Source: Apus apus (taxonomy: Eukaryota; Chordata; Aves; Apodiformes; Apodidae). From it: DNA of 64,000 bases. The stretch is taken from assembly GCF_020740795.1 (NCBI RefSeq), contig NC_067287.1:12229501-12293500 (forward strand). The letters run 5' to 3'. The position numbers and the translations under genes are program-made. The notes under the pieces were generated by a model that was given only the letters and a program-made list of their open reading frames with translations, had not been told where the DNA came from and made no database searches. Below, piece by piece: positions 47,901 to 57,400 of this stretch (positions are counted from its first letter, which is position 1; every line of letters starts with the position of its first letter).

Positions 47901-48628
47901 GTCGCATGCTGTGTCACTGCAGGTCATCTCTGCCTGATCAAGCAATCAGCAACACACCCAACACTGTGCTGTGTCCCCCAGGCAGGGAATACACTGCACT
48001 GCTGTTCCAGAGCACTGGAAACACTTCACTCATGTCAGCTGCACCAGTGGTGCTAATCCAGCAGCAGCAACCAGGAGCACCTCTTTCTCTTAGGTTATAG
48101 TTTCACAAGAAGTCATTTTGGTGGATGCCACCACTGCACCTGAATGAAGTACTGCTGTTTTCCCTGCTTCTTCTCCCTCCCCGCTTATGAATTTATTTTT
48201 TCAGATTAGTCTTAATTTGATTGCTTCTCCAATCAGGTTTATCATGCAGCCATGAAACTGTATGCCAGCCTGGGGAAAAGAGTGACCTAGGACAATGGGA
48301 AGTAGGAAGGTAGTGCTCCTTCCTTTTTTGTTTGAAGCACTTGTATAACCACAGCATAAGAAACAAAATACAGAAAACTCTTCTTCTTGTTCTTGCAGAT
48401 GCTCCAGGGTTAGCAGAGACCACAGAAAAAGATCTTGATGTCTTTATGAGTCGATCAATACCTGTAGCTACCAAGGCAAGACAATCCCACAACACTATGC
48501 TGAAACACACTCACTGGCCATGGTGGAAGAAGCTTGGAGAGGAGTTTGAGGAGGATGATGTCATTCCTGATGATGCCCTAAATGCAGAACTGGGAACTCT
48601 ATTCATTGGTGGGAAGAAATCCTTTTAG
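29869..48628 (+). CDS. IQCB1: IQCB1 (nephrocystin-5/NPHP5), whole gene, 13 coding exons
   Basis: IQCB1 is a centrosomal and ciliary transition-zone protein. It binds calmodulin, CEP290 and RPGR and supports BBSome integrity; human loss causes Senior-Loken syndrome. Coding exons are 29869-29986, 30801-30963, 32633-32762, 34982-35069, 36144-36243, 36617-36789, 39379-39491, 40609-40718, 45498-45640, 46062-46210, 46664-46792, 47164-47320 and 48399-48628. They sum to 1803 nt, giving 600 residues (human 598). Residues 1-295 are a helical N-terminal domain. An IQ pair lies at about 302-332 and a basic coiled coil at 333-379. A second IQ pair at about 395-440 is followed by a helical C-terminal part carrying the CEP290-binding region and ending near WWKKLGEE and LFIGG. 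All junctions are GT-AG and in frame. No break is seen. Confidence 0.96.
29987..30800. other. IQCB1: IQCB1 intron 1
   Basis: About 0.8 kb. It carries GTTTCG-CTT-GGCAAC (30133-30147), an imperfect X-box-like inverted repeat. Nothing else is recognised. Confidence 0.8.
30801..30963 (+). CDS. IQCB1: IQCB1 coding exon 2
   Basis: Encodes Glu40 to residue 93 and two bases of Ser94. It contains KKIKQDIYDYGLTQYCMLVL and LRGGWATAAQLAEIL, clear matches to the nephrocystin-5 N-terminal domain. The acceptor is CCACAG and the donor AG|GTAAAA. Confidence 0.95.
30964..32632. other. IQCB1: IQCB1 intron 2
   Basis: 1.7 kb, AT-leaning, with T runs near 32253-32272 and in the acceptor tract. No repeat family or exon is recognised. 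Confidence 0.8.
32633..32762 (+). CDS. IQCB1: IQCB1 coding exon 3
   Basis: Encodes the end of Ser94 and residues 95-137. It contains HCCVGLE, EDFYNKFLPS and NLLVLGRRLQ. The acceptor follows an unusually long T-rich tract (32603-32630). The donor is AAG|GTATTT on a codon boundary. Confidence 0.95.
32763..34981. other. IQCB1: IQCB1 intron 3
   Basis: 2.2 kb. No exon, RNA or confident mobile element is seen. Confidence 0.8.
34982..35069 (+). CDS. IQCB1: IQCB1 coding exon 4
   Basis: Encodes residues 138-166 and the first base of Val167. It contains DKQDFLRWFQTVTDATCWLF and SGHVQL, matching the human FFQIVTDSLFWLLGGHVEL block. The acceptor is GTTTAG and the donor G|GTAAGG. Confidence 0.93.
35070..36143. 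other. IQCB1: IQCB1 intron 4
   Basis: 1.1 kb ending in a GTTT microsatellite that abuts the exon 5 acceptor. ORFs at 35725-35941 on both strands are unassigned. Confidence 0.8.
36106..36139 (+). repeat. (GTTT/GTTTT)n microsatellite in the exon 5 acceptor tract
   Basis: GTTTT units followed by GTTT units run to within a few bases of the CAG acceptor of IQCB1 exon 5. They make up most of its pyrimidine tract. Confidence 0.85.
36144..36243 (+). CDS. IQCB1: IQCB1 coding exon 5
   Basis: Encodes the end of Val167, residues 168-199 and two bases of Ser200. It contains LQNENFLQLLITDDVETAII and SVLHNLLSV. The acceptor CAG directly follows a GTTT/GTTTT microsatellite. The donor AG|GTTAGT is non-optimal. 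Confidence 0.93.
36617..36789 (+). CDS. IQCB1: IQCB1 coding exon 6
   Basis: Encodes the end of Ser200, residues 201-257 and the first base of Gly258. It contains LHTVLDELVYKLSSTTNPVI and SAATKLLLLVAKCCQQLVKL, the helical repeat-like part of the N-terminal domain. The donor is G|GTTTGT. Confidence 0.93.
36790..39378. other. IQCB1: IQCB1 intron 6
   Basis: 2.6 kb. No exon is recognised. The stretch 39003-39150 (cacttgcatggtgctttaca and on) faintly resembles an ancient MIR/L2-type element. Confidence 0.75.
39379..39491 (+). CDS. IQCB1: IQCB1 coding exon 7
   Basis: Encodes the end of Gly258 and residues 259-295. It starts LKRLLSKQWTGRGFDRDLSQ, matching human GLRRLLSKQETGTEFSQEL. The donor CAG|GTGCTG departs from consensus at +3 to +5 but is the only GT that joins in frame to exon 8 with the expected length. 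Confidence 0.88.
39492..40608. other. IQCB1: IQCB1 intron 7
   Basis: 1.1 kb, AT-rich. Nothing is recognised besides splice sites and a short TA run near 39545. Confidence 0.8.
40609..40718 (+). CDS. IQCB1: IQCB1 coding exon 8, first IQ pair
   Basis: Encodes residues 296-331 and two bases of Arg332. It holds IQ motif 1 (I304-Q305, R309-G310, R314 in ACIIQATWRGFQTRKRLK) and the start of IQ motif 2 (TLQRSFR). IQ motifs bind calmodulin. The acceptor is TTTCAG and the donor AG|GTAAAC. Confidence 0.95.
40719..45497. other. IQCB1: IQCB1 intron 8 (largest)
   Basis: 4.8 kb containing a CR1 copy (40788-41815) and an A homopolymer near 44982-44996. The rest holds no recognised element. Confidence 0.8.
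40788..41815 (-). mobile_element. CR1 LINE, 1-kb 5'-truncated copy
   Basis: On the plus strand the copy begins with cacagagtcacag, a diverged 3'-terminal CR1 repeat. It continues through gcctcttgtcctttttctgt, tttcattggaaatagctgct, accatcaggctgatcaaata and tttttccagtcagctg, the reverse complement of the CR1 ORF2 end. It is inserted antisense to IQCB1 in intron 8. The reading frame is broken by many changes, so it is an inactive old copy. Confidence 0.8.
45498..45640 (+). CDS. IQCB1: IQCB1 coding exon 9, coiled coil
   Basis: Encodes the end of Arg332, residues 333-379 and the first base of Ser380. It is a charged Lys/Gln/Glu-rich helix with KLQIQLKRQRAMRLFHERQL, matching human LKLQLQLQRQRAMRLSRELQL. 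The donor CCA|GTATGA is weak, and read-through meets a stop at 45694-45696. Confidence 0.93.
46062..46210 (+). CDS. IQCB1: IQCB1 coding exon 10, IQ motifs 3 and 4
   Basis: Encodes the end of Ser380 and residues 381-429. It holds IQ motif 3 (I397-Q398, R402-G403, R407 in ALTIQRFWRGYRARRNF) and HQQRQSLKEYKAAVIIQRA, the start of IQ motif 4. The acceptor is TTATAG and the donor GCA|GTAAGT. Confidence 0.96.
46211..46663. other. IQCB1: IQCB1 intron 10
   Basis: About 0.45 kb, nothing recognised. Introns 9 (45641-46061), 5 (36244-36616) and 11 (46793-47163) are of similar size and equally plain. Confidence 0.8.
46664..46792 (+). CDS. IQCB1: IQCB1 coding exon 11
   Basis: Encodes residues 430-472: the end of IQ motif 4, a basic cluster of five Arg (EKRRRRRPLSPW) and LQQKVDDYIKLHP. 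The exon is exactly 129 nt. The acceptor is CAAAG. The donor CCG|GTCTGT is clearly non-consensus, yet it joins in frame to exon 12 and gives the expected length. Confidence 0.9.
47164..47320 (+). CDS. IQCB1: IQCB1 coding exon 12
   Basis: Encodes residues 473-524 and the first base of Asn525. It contains SKELHMQAQEKLAQF and REALLAQVNTDVELLM, matching human SRELHAQAQERLQ and REALIAQISTNVEQLM. The region binds CEP290 in mammals. The acceptor is TCCAG and the donor A|GTAAGT. Confidence 0.95.
47321..48398. other. IQCB1: IQCB1 intron 12
   Basis: 1.1 kb. No exon or repeat is recognised. A 93-codon plus ORF at 47819-48100 looks random. Confidence 0.8.
48399..48628 (+). CDS. IQCB1: IQCB1 coding exon 13 (C-terminus and stop)
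   Basis: Encodes the end of Asn525, residues 526-600 and TAG at 48626-48628. It contains LDVFMSRSIPVATKARQSHN, WPWWKKLGEE and LGTLFIGGKKSF, matching the human C-terminus closely. The acceptor is CTTGCAG. Confidence 0.96.
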
Positions 48629-49710
48629 GTAACAGGCAGAAGAATTCCTCACTCAGCTTGACTCATACCTTGCACTATGCATTCACTTGGGTGTGTTTTA
48701 AGGAAGGAAAACACTTGAACTGTAAGACAAAGCACTGAAAAAAGACCAAAGCCTTCTTTTAGTACATTTTACTTATTAAGAACATCTTCCTGTACTTCAA
48801 GTTAGATCCTACAGATTGTGCTGTTGCAAATAGGATTGAAATACTGTAGTTGTAAATGAGGATATTTTGTAATTTGTATCACTTTAAAAGTAAGTTCATA
48901 ACCTTTGGCTTTTCAGTTCTTATTCACACTGGGATGCATAAAGAATCACATCATTCTAAAAGCCTGGGCTTTTATAGCAAAACCTTTCATTGGGTGATGT
49001 GCTTTGAGGTAAAATGGATTCAGAACAAACCAAGACATCAATAAGAAGTCAAGCAAGCACGTGGCAGGCTGGGTGCTTATGGCAAGGTAGAACAACTAAC
49101 TAACTTTGTTCTGCACAAGCGAGTTTGGCCTGAGGAACCTTCACCAGCCTCAAGAACAGCAAGGGGAGAAAAACTCTGCCAACATTCTTGGATTAAATGT
49201 GTTTTCCTTTAAAAGCATGCAGCTCATTCCACAGCCAGTGCAGCATGTTGTAACATGGATGCAGTACAAACTGTTACATGGGATTGTAGCCTCAGTGTGA
49301 CCATCTGGACCATCCATCTTCTTAAACTATCCAGATGCTGGTTGATCCAGAAATGTCTCCAGCATGGGGCCTCTGCAGTCACTGTGACCCCGTACATGGT
49401 AAAAACCTACAGCCACAGGCTGAATGATGTTGCTTACCAATGTGCCCAGACAGCAGGGAGTACTCCAGGCTGCAGCTAGTGCTTTAGGTGCCTGTGCTAT
49501 TTTTTAGGTAAGACGCCAAGAGAGTCTTAAGGATTAGATCTACCTCACTGCAGAAGAGGAAAAAGCACAGTGATTTCTGGCAATTGTATTGTGGGCAGCA
49601 ATACTGGTTCAGCATGTTTGTTTTTCCATTCTCTCTAGAAGGTTTTGAGTTTTAATTTTAGGGAAGATGAAGGGAAAAACAAATAAATAGAAATAGCAGG
49701 CAGAAGTCCA
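48629..49710 (+). other. IQCB1: IQCB1 3' untranslated region (extent uncertain)
   Basis: Non-coding sequence after the IQCB1 stop. Canonical AATAAA hexamers occur at 49682-49687 and 50286-50291, and I cannot tell from sequence which is used. No conserved element is recognised. Confidence 0.35.
49682..49687 (+). promoter_or_regulatory. IQCB1: Candidate IQCB1 polyadenylation signal
   Basis: AATAAA about 1.05 kb after the stop codon. A second candidate lies at 50286-50291, followed by a GT-containing stretch. Confidence 0.3.
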
Positions 49711-52700
49711 AGCCCATTCAGATGCATCTGATAAATTGAAATTAATAATTGGACAGCTGCCCAGTGGAAGAGCTGTGCTCCAGGTTAATTTTTGTAACAG
49801 AGCTGTGATTTGGAAGGTACTTACTTGGCTCTTAGGTCCTTTCTTGGAGAGCTAACTGGTGAAAATATCCATTATGTGTTTGCCAGTGCACTTGCATGTA
49901 TCTGTTGAGTTACATGTTGTTCTGCACAGCCTTGCTATTAGTTTTAGGCAGTATCTGTAACAAGACAGTTGCCTTACAACCACCAGACTGGAGGAGCTGG
50001 GAGACAGTGACCAAGCACTCCAGGGGATGGAAGTGACCCCTCAGCAGCTAACAAGCTTTGGTGCTGGAAAAGGCCCAGTGTCTCTGGATGAACAGCAGCA
50101 AGCCAGCTGTTCCCTCGGAAATACCAGAGTCCTCTGTGCACAACATAGTCCTTTCTACTGCTGATCCAAACTATTTTGAGACAGCAGCTTCTGCTGTTAT
50201 GTTTATTCCTAATCACCCTCATTATAATAGCTCTTTAGCACAGGGGGATGTTTAGAAAGGTGCTTTGCTTAATGGATTTGATGTAAATAAAGGTGAGCCC
50301 CCCTGGCCAGTGTTAAATACCAAGTGAATTATAGAGCCATCTTACCAAAAAGCCATTTATTGTTATGGTAATGGCCTCTGCCACTCATGCCATTTAAGCT
50401 GATAATGAACTCCCCCTTTGGAATATGCAATTTGCTGGATAATGTTTTGGGTTTTTTTTTAAGTGAACAGAGAGTCTGGTGAAAGGTGCAGTCTTGCTGG
50501 AGGAATTTGAGTTTCTGGGTTGTTCACTACCAGACCAACAGTGCAAATTCCTGTGCCCCACCCCTGCCCTAATAAGAGATCTCAATTGTCTCAATTTTAC
50601 AGTCGAGGGAAACTGAGGCAAGGGAGCCATGAGGGAACATGCCTGTAGCCCTATATATAACCATATAACTTGTAACTGGTTCCTGTTGCTGTCCCAGGCA
50701 GAGCAAGGCAGGAAGGATGCCAGGTTGGAGCTGGAAGATGCTGGCAGGTACCAGTTGCTGTGGCCAGCTTGGAGCCTGGGCCCAAGGGTGGGAGGGATTT
50801 GGCATAGCTTGGCTCTTCCTCTTTTCAGGTCCTTCTGTGCCACGTGCAGGATACGCTGATAGAGTTTTAGTTCACCTCTGGGATAAAATACTCCTGCCTG
50901 AGTAATGGGAACAAAGACAACTGAGGCAAAGCCATCTCCATCCTGCTACCAGGTGAATAGTCCTGTCTGGGTTATAAGATCACCCAAAAAAAGACTGTAG
51001 GAGAGGCTATGAGCTTAGATGGTCCTGCAGACCATAGACATACCCAGAAAGCTGGGTATACCTTATACCACTTGGGTATAAATGTGCTGCACAGGTGGTC
51101 CAGGTAGGAAAAGGGGCAGAATTCAGTTGTGCCCAGCAGGTCTGGGCTGTGCCAAGTTGATTAGCAAGGAGATCTGCCCTGGCAGCCTGAAGACAGACCC
51201 TGTCACACCAGAGGAAGTGCAGGGGTGCCCTCCCTCATCGGTGTCGTGACAAACCTGGGGGGACATGCTGTGACATGAGGAGGGGCAGAGGTGAAGCCAG
51301 AGCTGCAAAAGCAGTGGTGCTCAGGTCATTAAATATTGACACCACCTAAGCTGGCCTGTGGGGGTGATTTAGCTGAATTGCAGGTTTCTGTTGCTGTGAT
51401 AAATCAGACAATTTGTCATGTGGTTTTGTTTCTTCCTTAAGTTATACAGGAGCATTACTGCTACAGCTTCAGCAGCAGCAAACATTCTGGAAAAACTAAA
51501 TCCCCTGATGGATATAGATAATAAAGAAGGGACAGCAGCTGTTCCGCTGTTGAAGGTGACACCAGAGTCATGGAGCAAAAGAAGGCAGTAAAAGGAACAA
51601 ACAAACAAAAAAATTACCCAGTCCTTTCAGAGCAAGACACAAAGCAGTGTCTTCTGCTGGCTTCTGCAACTGAGGAAAATTCCTGTTTATGCAGACAGAT
51701 ATTTTTTTTTTCCCAGCTTTAGCTGTAACTGGCTTCTGCACACAACAGGATGCTCATCTCCAGCAGACACAGGCCTGAGACCACACTGCTAAGTCCAAGG
51801 GCATCTCCTGGCCTTTCAGATGGGCTGTAACAGGAGCTCTGAGCAGAGAGTGGGAGATAACCCTGATGCTGTTTCACCTCTTGCCTCTGATTGTTCCACT
51901 GCTGATTTCCCTGGGAGCAGAATCTGCTAGAAACATCTGCTCTCCACTGCAGAGTATCATCACGTACATCAAGGACAAGGAGAAATGAAAGCTTTCCCCC
52001 AGTAGAGGAATTGGGGCTATTTATAAATTAGCATGAATCAGAAACAGAGGGAGCTGCAAGGATCATCGCAATCAGTCTCCAGGTTCTCCTTGTTGTCCTT
52101 CTTCACAGCACAGGAACACCGGGTCATCTGCCAGGCATCCTCCTGCACAGTGAAAAACTCTTTAATACTTTGTTTTCTAAGTGAGTGATACATGGGGCCA
52201 GGTCTACCAGGGGGAGCTGAAGTGTGGGTATTTCCCACCCCCTCTCCCCTGGCCCTGCTGAAGGCAGGGCTGGGTTTGCTCCAGCTGCCTTCTGAGGACA
52301 GACAGGCAGGTCTGGTAGGTGAAGACCAAGGGCAGGACCTGGTGGCTCTGGCAATCTTTCCCAGCTGTGCTGGAGAAGTCCTCTGTGACCTTGAGCACGT
52401 TCTTTCTCTGTCTTCTCCTCTCTCAGATGAGGTTTCCTGATGTTTTTTAAGAGCCTTCAGCGGAGGATGCTGCATGAGCCCAGGGCCACTGAAATCCCTT
52501 TCTAGTAAGGTGAAAGAGGAGTTTGGCAGCCCCAGAAAGACAAAACATTTGTATGATCAGATGTTGAACACCACGAGAGCTCAGAGTTGCCAAGCTATTC
52601 ATTTCTCTCTGAATGCAGCTTTTATCTGCAGGGTGTAGTTATTCTCTATTTGATGTCATCCTCAAAGAGGAACAGTCTTTACCTGTGCTTGATCACTTAA

Positions 52701-52949
52701 TAAAACCCAGAAAAGCGAGCAATTCTGATCAGGGAAACTCCATTGAACACATCTCACCAATCCAGAACCTGCCTGTTTGGAAGAAGATGAACATACACAC
52801 AGACAAAAGGGGTAAGAAGATGCAGCTCAACCCAGCATTGCGTGACAGAGCGAGTGAACGGTGACACTTAATCCTTGGAACAATCAAAGGACCCGTTACA
52901 CTTGCTGAGTCTTTGCTGTCTGGAAGGAAGGAAGGAAGGGAGGAGGTGT
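49711..52949. other. Intergenic DNA between IQCB1 and the 53-kb CpG island
   Basis: No exon is recognised. It contains an ancient MIR/L2-like core at 50555-50630 and possibly another, in reverse, near 52370-52435. A GGAA run (52923-52938) lies just before the island. Confidence 0.45.
50555..50630 (+). repeat. Ancient MIR/L2-type SINE core (tentative)
   Basis: ctcaattttacagtcgaggg followed by aaactgaggc resembles the conserved MIR/L2-type segment CCATTTTACAGATGRGGAAACTGAGGC. It is short and diverged. Confidence 0.4.
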
Positions 52950-53528
52950 CCCAGCCGGCACGGCAAGTTAGAACGGGGGAGCTGCAAACGCCGGGTCCAG
53001 CCCAGCTCTGCGCAGCAACGGGGGGCACCGCAGGCAGGGGCTTTATTCTCTGAGAGCTCCGGCGCGACTGGAAGAGCCTGCGCGGGCTGGTGCGGGAGGC
53101 GGTCACGGGAGTCCCCGGAGCCGCGCTCGCTCCGGGACACAGGGGTGTGCGCCCTGTGCCCAGATGTTAGGGACTGCCGAGGTGGCAGCCAAAGGAAGGC
53201 TCCTGGCTGCGGAACGCGGGGGTCCCGGGCGCCGCGGGGGAAGCCGGCAGCGGACCGAGCCGCTGGGCAGCGGGGAGCGGGGCGGGGGCTGCGGGGCCGC
53301 CGGGGGGCGGGCGGGGCTGCGCCCTCTCCCCTTCCAGCGGCGCAAGCGCTCGCCCGGCCTCCTGCTCAGCCAGCGCCGGGGGCTGCGGGGCCGCCCCGCC
53401 CGGCTCCCGCCTGCGGCCCCGCGGGGACCCCCGGGCCCTGCCCCCCCCCCCCCCCGCCCCAGGCGCGCGGCGGGCGGGGCCCGCGGCCGTTACCCCACCC
53501 GCCCCGCACGCGCCGCCGCGCGCCCGCC

Positions 53529-53542
53529 GTTGCCGTGGCGAC
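53529..53542. promoter_or_regulatory. X-box-like RFX motif
   Basis: GTTGCC-GT-GGCGAC is an imperfect inverted repeat, one base from an ideal RFX X-box (GTTGCC n GGCAAC), inside the 53-kb CpG island. Confidence 0.4.
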
Positions 53543-53575
53543 GGGCTAAGCCGGGGCCTGGCTGCGGGCGCGGGG

Positions 53576-53613
53576 GGACGGACGGACGGGCGGACGGACG
53601 GACGGACGGACGG
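53576..53613. repeat. (GGAC)n microsatellite in CpG island
   Basis: About nine GGAC units with one interruption (ggcgg), very GC-rich and each carrying a CpG. Confidence 0.9.
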
Positions 53614-54430
53614 CGGCGCGGCGCTGCCGGGGCATGCACAACAAAGGCGGGAGGCGAGGCGTCCCGGGCGGGCTCCGCAGGTAGGCGGGTGCGGGCGGTG
53701 CGGGCGGGTCGCTCCCGGGAGCCGCTCCCGCGGGCTCGCTGCCCCCTGCCGCGCCGCGGGTCCCTTCTCCTCAGGGCAGAGCGGCCCGGGGCGCGATCCC
53801 GGCGCCAGCCCCGGCCCGGCGCCGCGCCTTGCGGGCGCGGGGCTGCAACAAAGGCCGAGGGCTGCGGGGAGGGCTGCGGGGCTGGCCGGGGCCTCTGCCC
53901 GGCTCCTGCTCCGCTCCCGCAGCGGCACCGGGCGCAGCCTTTCGTGTCTTTATTTCTGTGTTGGTTGTTGGGTCTCGTCCCTCGGGTCCTCTGCCCGCCC
54001 CGGCGGGGCCCTTCGGAGAGAAGCGCTCGCTCCGCGCCCAGCCCGGGAGCGCTGCGAGGGCGGGGAGGGGGACACGGGCTCCCCAAGCCCCCCCTCCCCT
54101 GTCCCGGCGGACAGCTGCTGGTTGCGGGCCCCGCATGCCCCCCCGCCCTGCCCTGGCTGGCTCCCGGCAGCCGCAGCCCGGGCCCCCCGTGGCGCGGGGA
54201 GCGGCTTCGGCAGCCCCCCCGGCCTCTTCCCCCCGGCTCTGGAAGAGGCAGCCGCAGCGGCGACCTTTGCAAATTGGCAGGTTAGAGCCTTTCCGATGCC
54301 GCGGGGCTTTTGTCCTGCGCCAGGTGGAATATTGTGCGCTTGGGCGGTGCTGGCCCGAGTTTAATGGTAAGGGGTGGCTGAGCAGCGCCGAGCTCTGTCA
54401 GCCTGCGGGGTGCAAGTGAGTCACCTCTTC

Positions 54431-57400
54431 TCTCGCCTCCATGTGGTTCGCAACGTTTTCGAATTCAGGACGCGTTTTCCTAAATTCCTGCTAGGTTTTG
54501 ATACCCAGGCTATTAGCAAGGGCATCCCTTTGAATCCATAGAGGTAGAAGTTTTACTGCATGACTGAAAATAGTAGATATGACAGAATTCCCTGGAGGGA
54601 AATCTATAAAACCTGCTGCTACCATTTTTATTTGCACTGCAGCAAAGCAGCCTTGGGTGCATCTGTACTTTTGCCTTCCCTCCTTTCCTAGTCATTGTGG
54701 CACTGAAAAGCATTATAAACAACTCTGCATTGTCTTTTAGTATTATAGTAAGGCCTGAGGGCTTGTTGATGGTTTCTTTCATTCATGGCTTTCAGAATGC
54801 TTCACAGGCATCAATTAAGACTGGGAGCCCTTCTGCAATTTGGGGAGGGTTTACTGATCCCATTTTACAGATGGAGGAGCAGATCAGAGACCTAGAAAGA
54901 TGTAAGTCAGATTCAGAGCCTAAGCCATCATATCACACATCCTAAATCCTATCTTCAGCGTGCTCTTTCCCAGCTCCTTTGACAAAGCCCTCTTTTAATT
55001 TCACTGGCTGCTCCAGGAGCTGTTTTGGGCTCTGATAGGCCATGTGTGCTTTGGGATACTGTTCCTGCATATTGTCCCCCCAAAAATTATGTGTCTTTAG
55101 TGCCAAACTGTTGGGAAGAATGATTTCTGATTAGAACAAATCTCCAATTCTTTGGTTTGTACTGGGGTAGAACTCAATAGCTCTATCATGGATGAGGGTG
55201 CGTTAGGCAAGGCATTGCACAGCCAGGCAGCAAAGCATGCACAGAGCCAATGAGCCGAATGCAGAAAGCCTAAATATCTGCTGTGACTTCTTTGACAGCC
55301 TCCCTCATGAAAGAGAGAGGCTCTGTCTTCGCTAAGACTGTCTCTGCAGGGCAAATTTCTAAAAGCAGAATAAGTGGTTCCTATTGTGACAGTAACCCAG
55401 AAAACTCCTGATCCTAGTCTGCTTTCGAGTCTGTTTATTTGTTTTCATGGCCCAGACAGGATTTGGGCTGTGTTTGAGATCTGGTTCCCATCCTTAGGCA
55501 TTGCTTGTGTTGATCTGTAAGACCTTGAACTAGAGAATCCCAGCTGCAGTCCCAGACTGAAGTCTTGCTGCCCTGTCTGTAAAGCCCTGCACAAGACAAC
55601 AACGGTAGCCCCAAAGCATTTACAAAGTTTTAAGCTGCTTAAGCTTTGTCTGGGTAAGAAAAGCCTGCTGCAGGCTAGGTGATGGTGTACAGCTCCTGGT
55701 AGTCACAGAGGGAAGGGAAAGGAGCAGACTGAATGCTTTTATGGCTTTTCTGGGTTTGTATCCACTGGATGCTTGCTGAGTCTGATCTAGTCTCACAAGG
55801 TGTTCTGGAAATCTTGATTTCTTAATATTTGAGTTTGTAGGAGATCGAATTCCACATTATAAACACTCCCACCCAAACCAAACACACACTGTCCCCCTTC
55901 TTCCCCCAGATCCCCAAACCCCTTGGTGCTCGTTTGTTGCTGGCAGGAGAGATACAGTATCACAGTTGGTTTCCCTTCCAGTATTCCAGAGGACATTTCT
56001 TGTAGAGAAGAGGGAGCTAGAATAGCTCTGGGGCCTCAATGGCTGGGCATCAGCCAATTACTGTCATAACAGATTAGCTCTATGGCACATTAGGACTTGT
56101 TTATGTTAATACAAATTCAGCATGACTGTTCCATAGTATTGATGGAATTACTGTATTTGCGGCCCTATAATATGACTAATTGAAAGGGAGGTTCTAGTTA
56201 CAAAGCCCATGGACTTCCAAGGTGATTCCTTCTGTGGCTTCTGTATAGGCCAGTTTTGAACCACGAAGAAGAGATTAACTACTACAAGATACAATCCAGT
56301 TTTTATGCAACATTGATGCAGTTACCCTTTTGGCAAACTCCGGGGGGGGGGTGGGGTGGAAATCTGTATCACAAAAGAAACAGGAAGAATTTAGGGGTTT
56401 TTCCACCTTGTCATGACCCTGCCTCAGTAGCCTGTGCTACTGTAGGCACTTCTTGGCCTCTGAGAATAGGCTTTATCTGCCTATTTTCTGCAGGAATCTG
56501 GCTCTTGAGACTAGCATTAAGACTGCCTCAGCTGCCACTGCAGTGCCTGAGAACATTCTTCTTGTCCAGAGCAGCTTGGCAACAGCAGTCGTGGGGGTTT
56601 GTGAGATGAGGAGGCATCACATGCAGCACTCTGTAGCTGGGATGGTAAATCTAGCCACAGCTTGGTGACTTTCCTGCTCACATGTCACCTGCTGACATTC
56701 AAAGGATGAGCCTGTTTGTCTCTGGGAATAAATGAGGTACCTCTGTCCAGAATCTCCACAAGTTTCACAGTCCCTGTTTCATAATAAGCTCAGCCTCATC
56801 CTCTAGCTTCTTTGCAGTTCACAGCAGCCCTAACAGCTGGTTCCTGGCAGCCATTATCACCTTCCAGCACAGGAACAGCTTCAGCTCTGAGTCTTGAGAG
56901 GGTGGACAGGGCTGGCAGGATCAGTGATATTAGGAAAAACAATGCAGGAGCAAAAAACAGGTGCATGGGCACAGGGAGGGAAGGTATACTGAAAACGTAT
57001 GTGACAAGGACAAAATTGACTCGTAGGAGTCCCAGCAGATCCCTAGACTTTGTGGCAGTTGAAGATGTGGTAGGACATGGAAGGAGGCAGGGAACTCTGT
57101 GGCTTGTAGGAGCAGGGTGAGGGATCTCCTCTGCTGCTGGGGATGGCTTGTGTTACTGCCACCAGCTTGCTGCCCAGGCTTCGGAGCCACTGCAGAATTC
57201 CATGCAGCATTTATTTTCAAAACACCCTGCTGTAAGTTACAGCAACAAAGGGTGAGCAGCTTTGGGAACTGCACAGGAGAGCTGGGGTCAGTAGTCCTAT
57301 CCACAGTGCCATCCCTTCTCAGGGAGGACCCTGGGGAAACCTGTGTCCCCACAGCAGATGCCAGCATCAGTTATATGAGAAGCAGCAATTTGCTGCTCAA

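Larger units (their letters stand above)
52950..54430 (+). promoter_or_regulatory. CpG island, probable GOLGB1 5' end
   Basis: About 1.5 kb of very GC-rich, CpG-dense DNA contains a (GGAC)n microsatellite, a C15 run and an X-box-like inverted repeat. In mammals the next gene after IQCB1 in this direction is GOLGB1, whose first exon is non-coding, so this is most likely its promoter and 5' exon. Donor-like sites occur at 53681 (CAG|GTAGGC), 54367 (ATG|GTAAGG) and 54416 (CAA|GTGAGT). No GOLGB1 coding sequence is seen, so the assignment rests on synteny. Confidence 0.6.

Noticed and set aside
53164-54285. Long open frames (up to 373 codons) in both strands of the 53-kb CpG island
   Set aside because: They overlap in several frames, are Gly/Ala/Pro/Arg-rich and cross a C15 run and a tetranucleotide repeat. 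This is a composition artefact.
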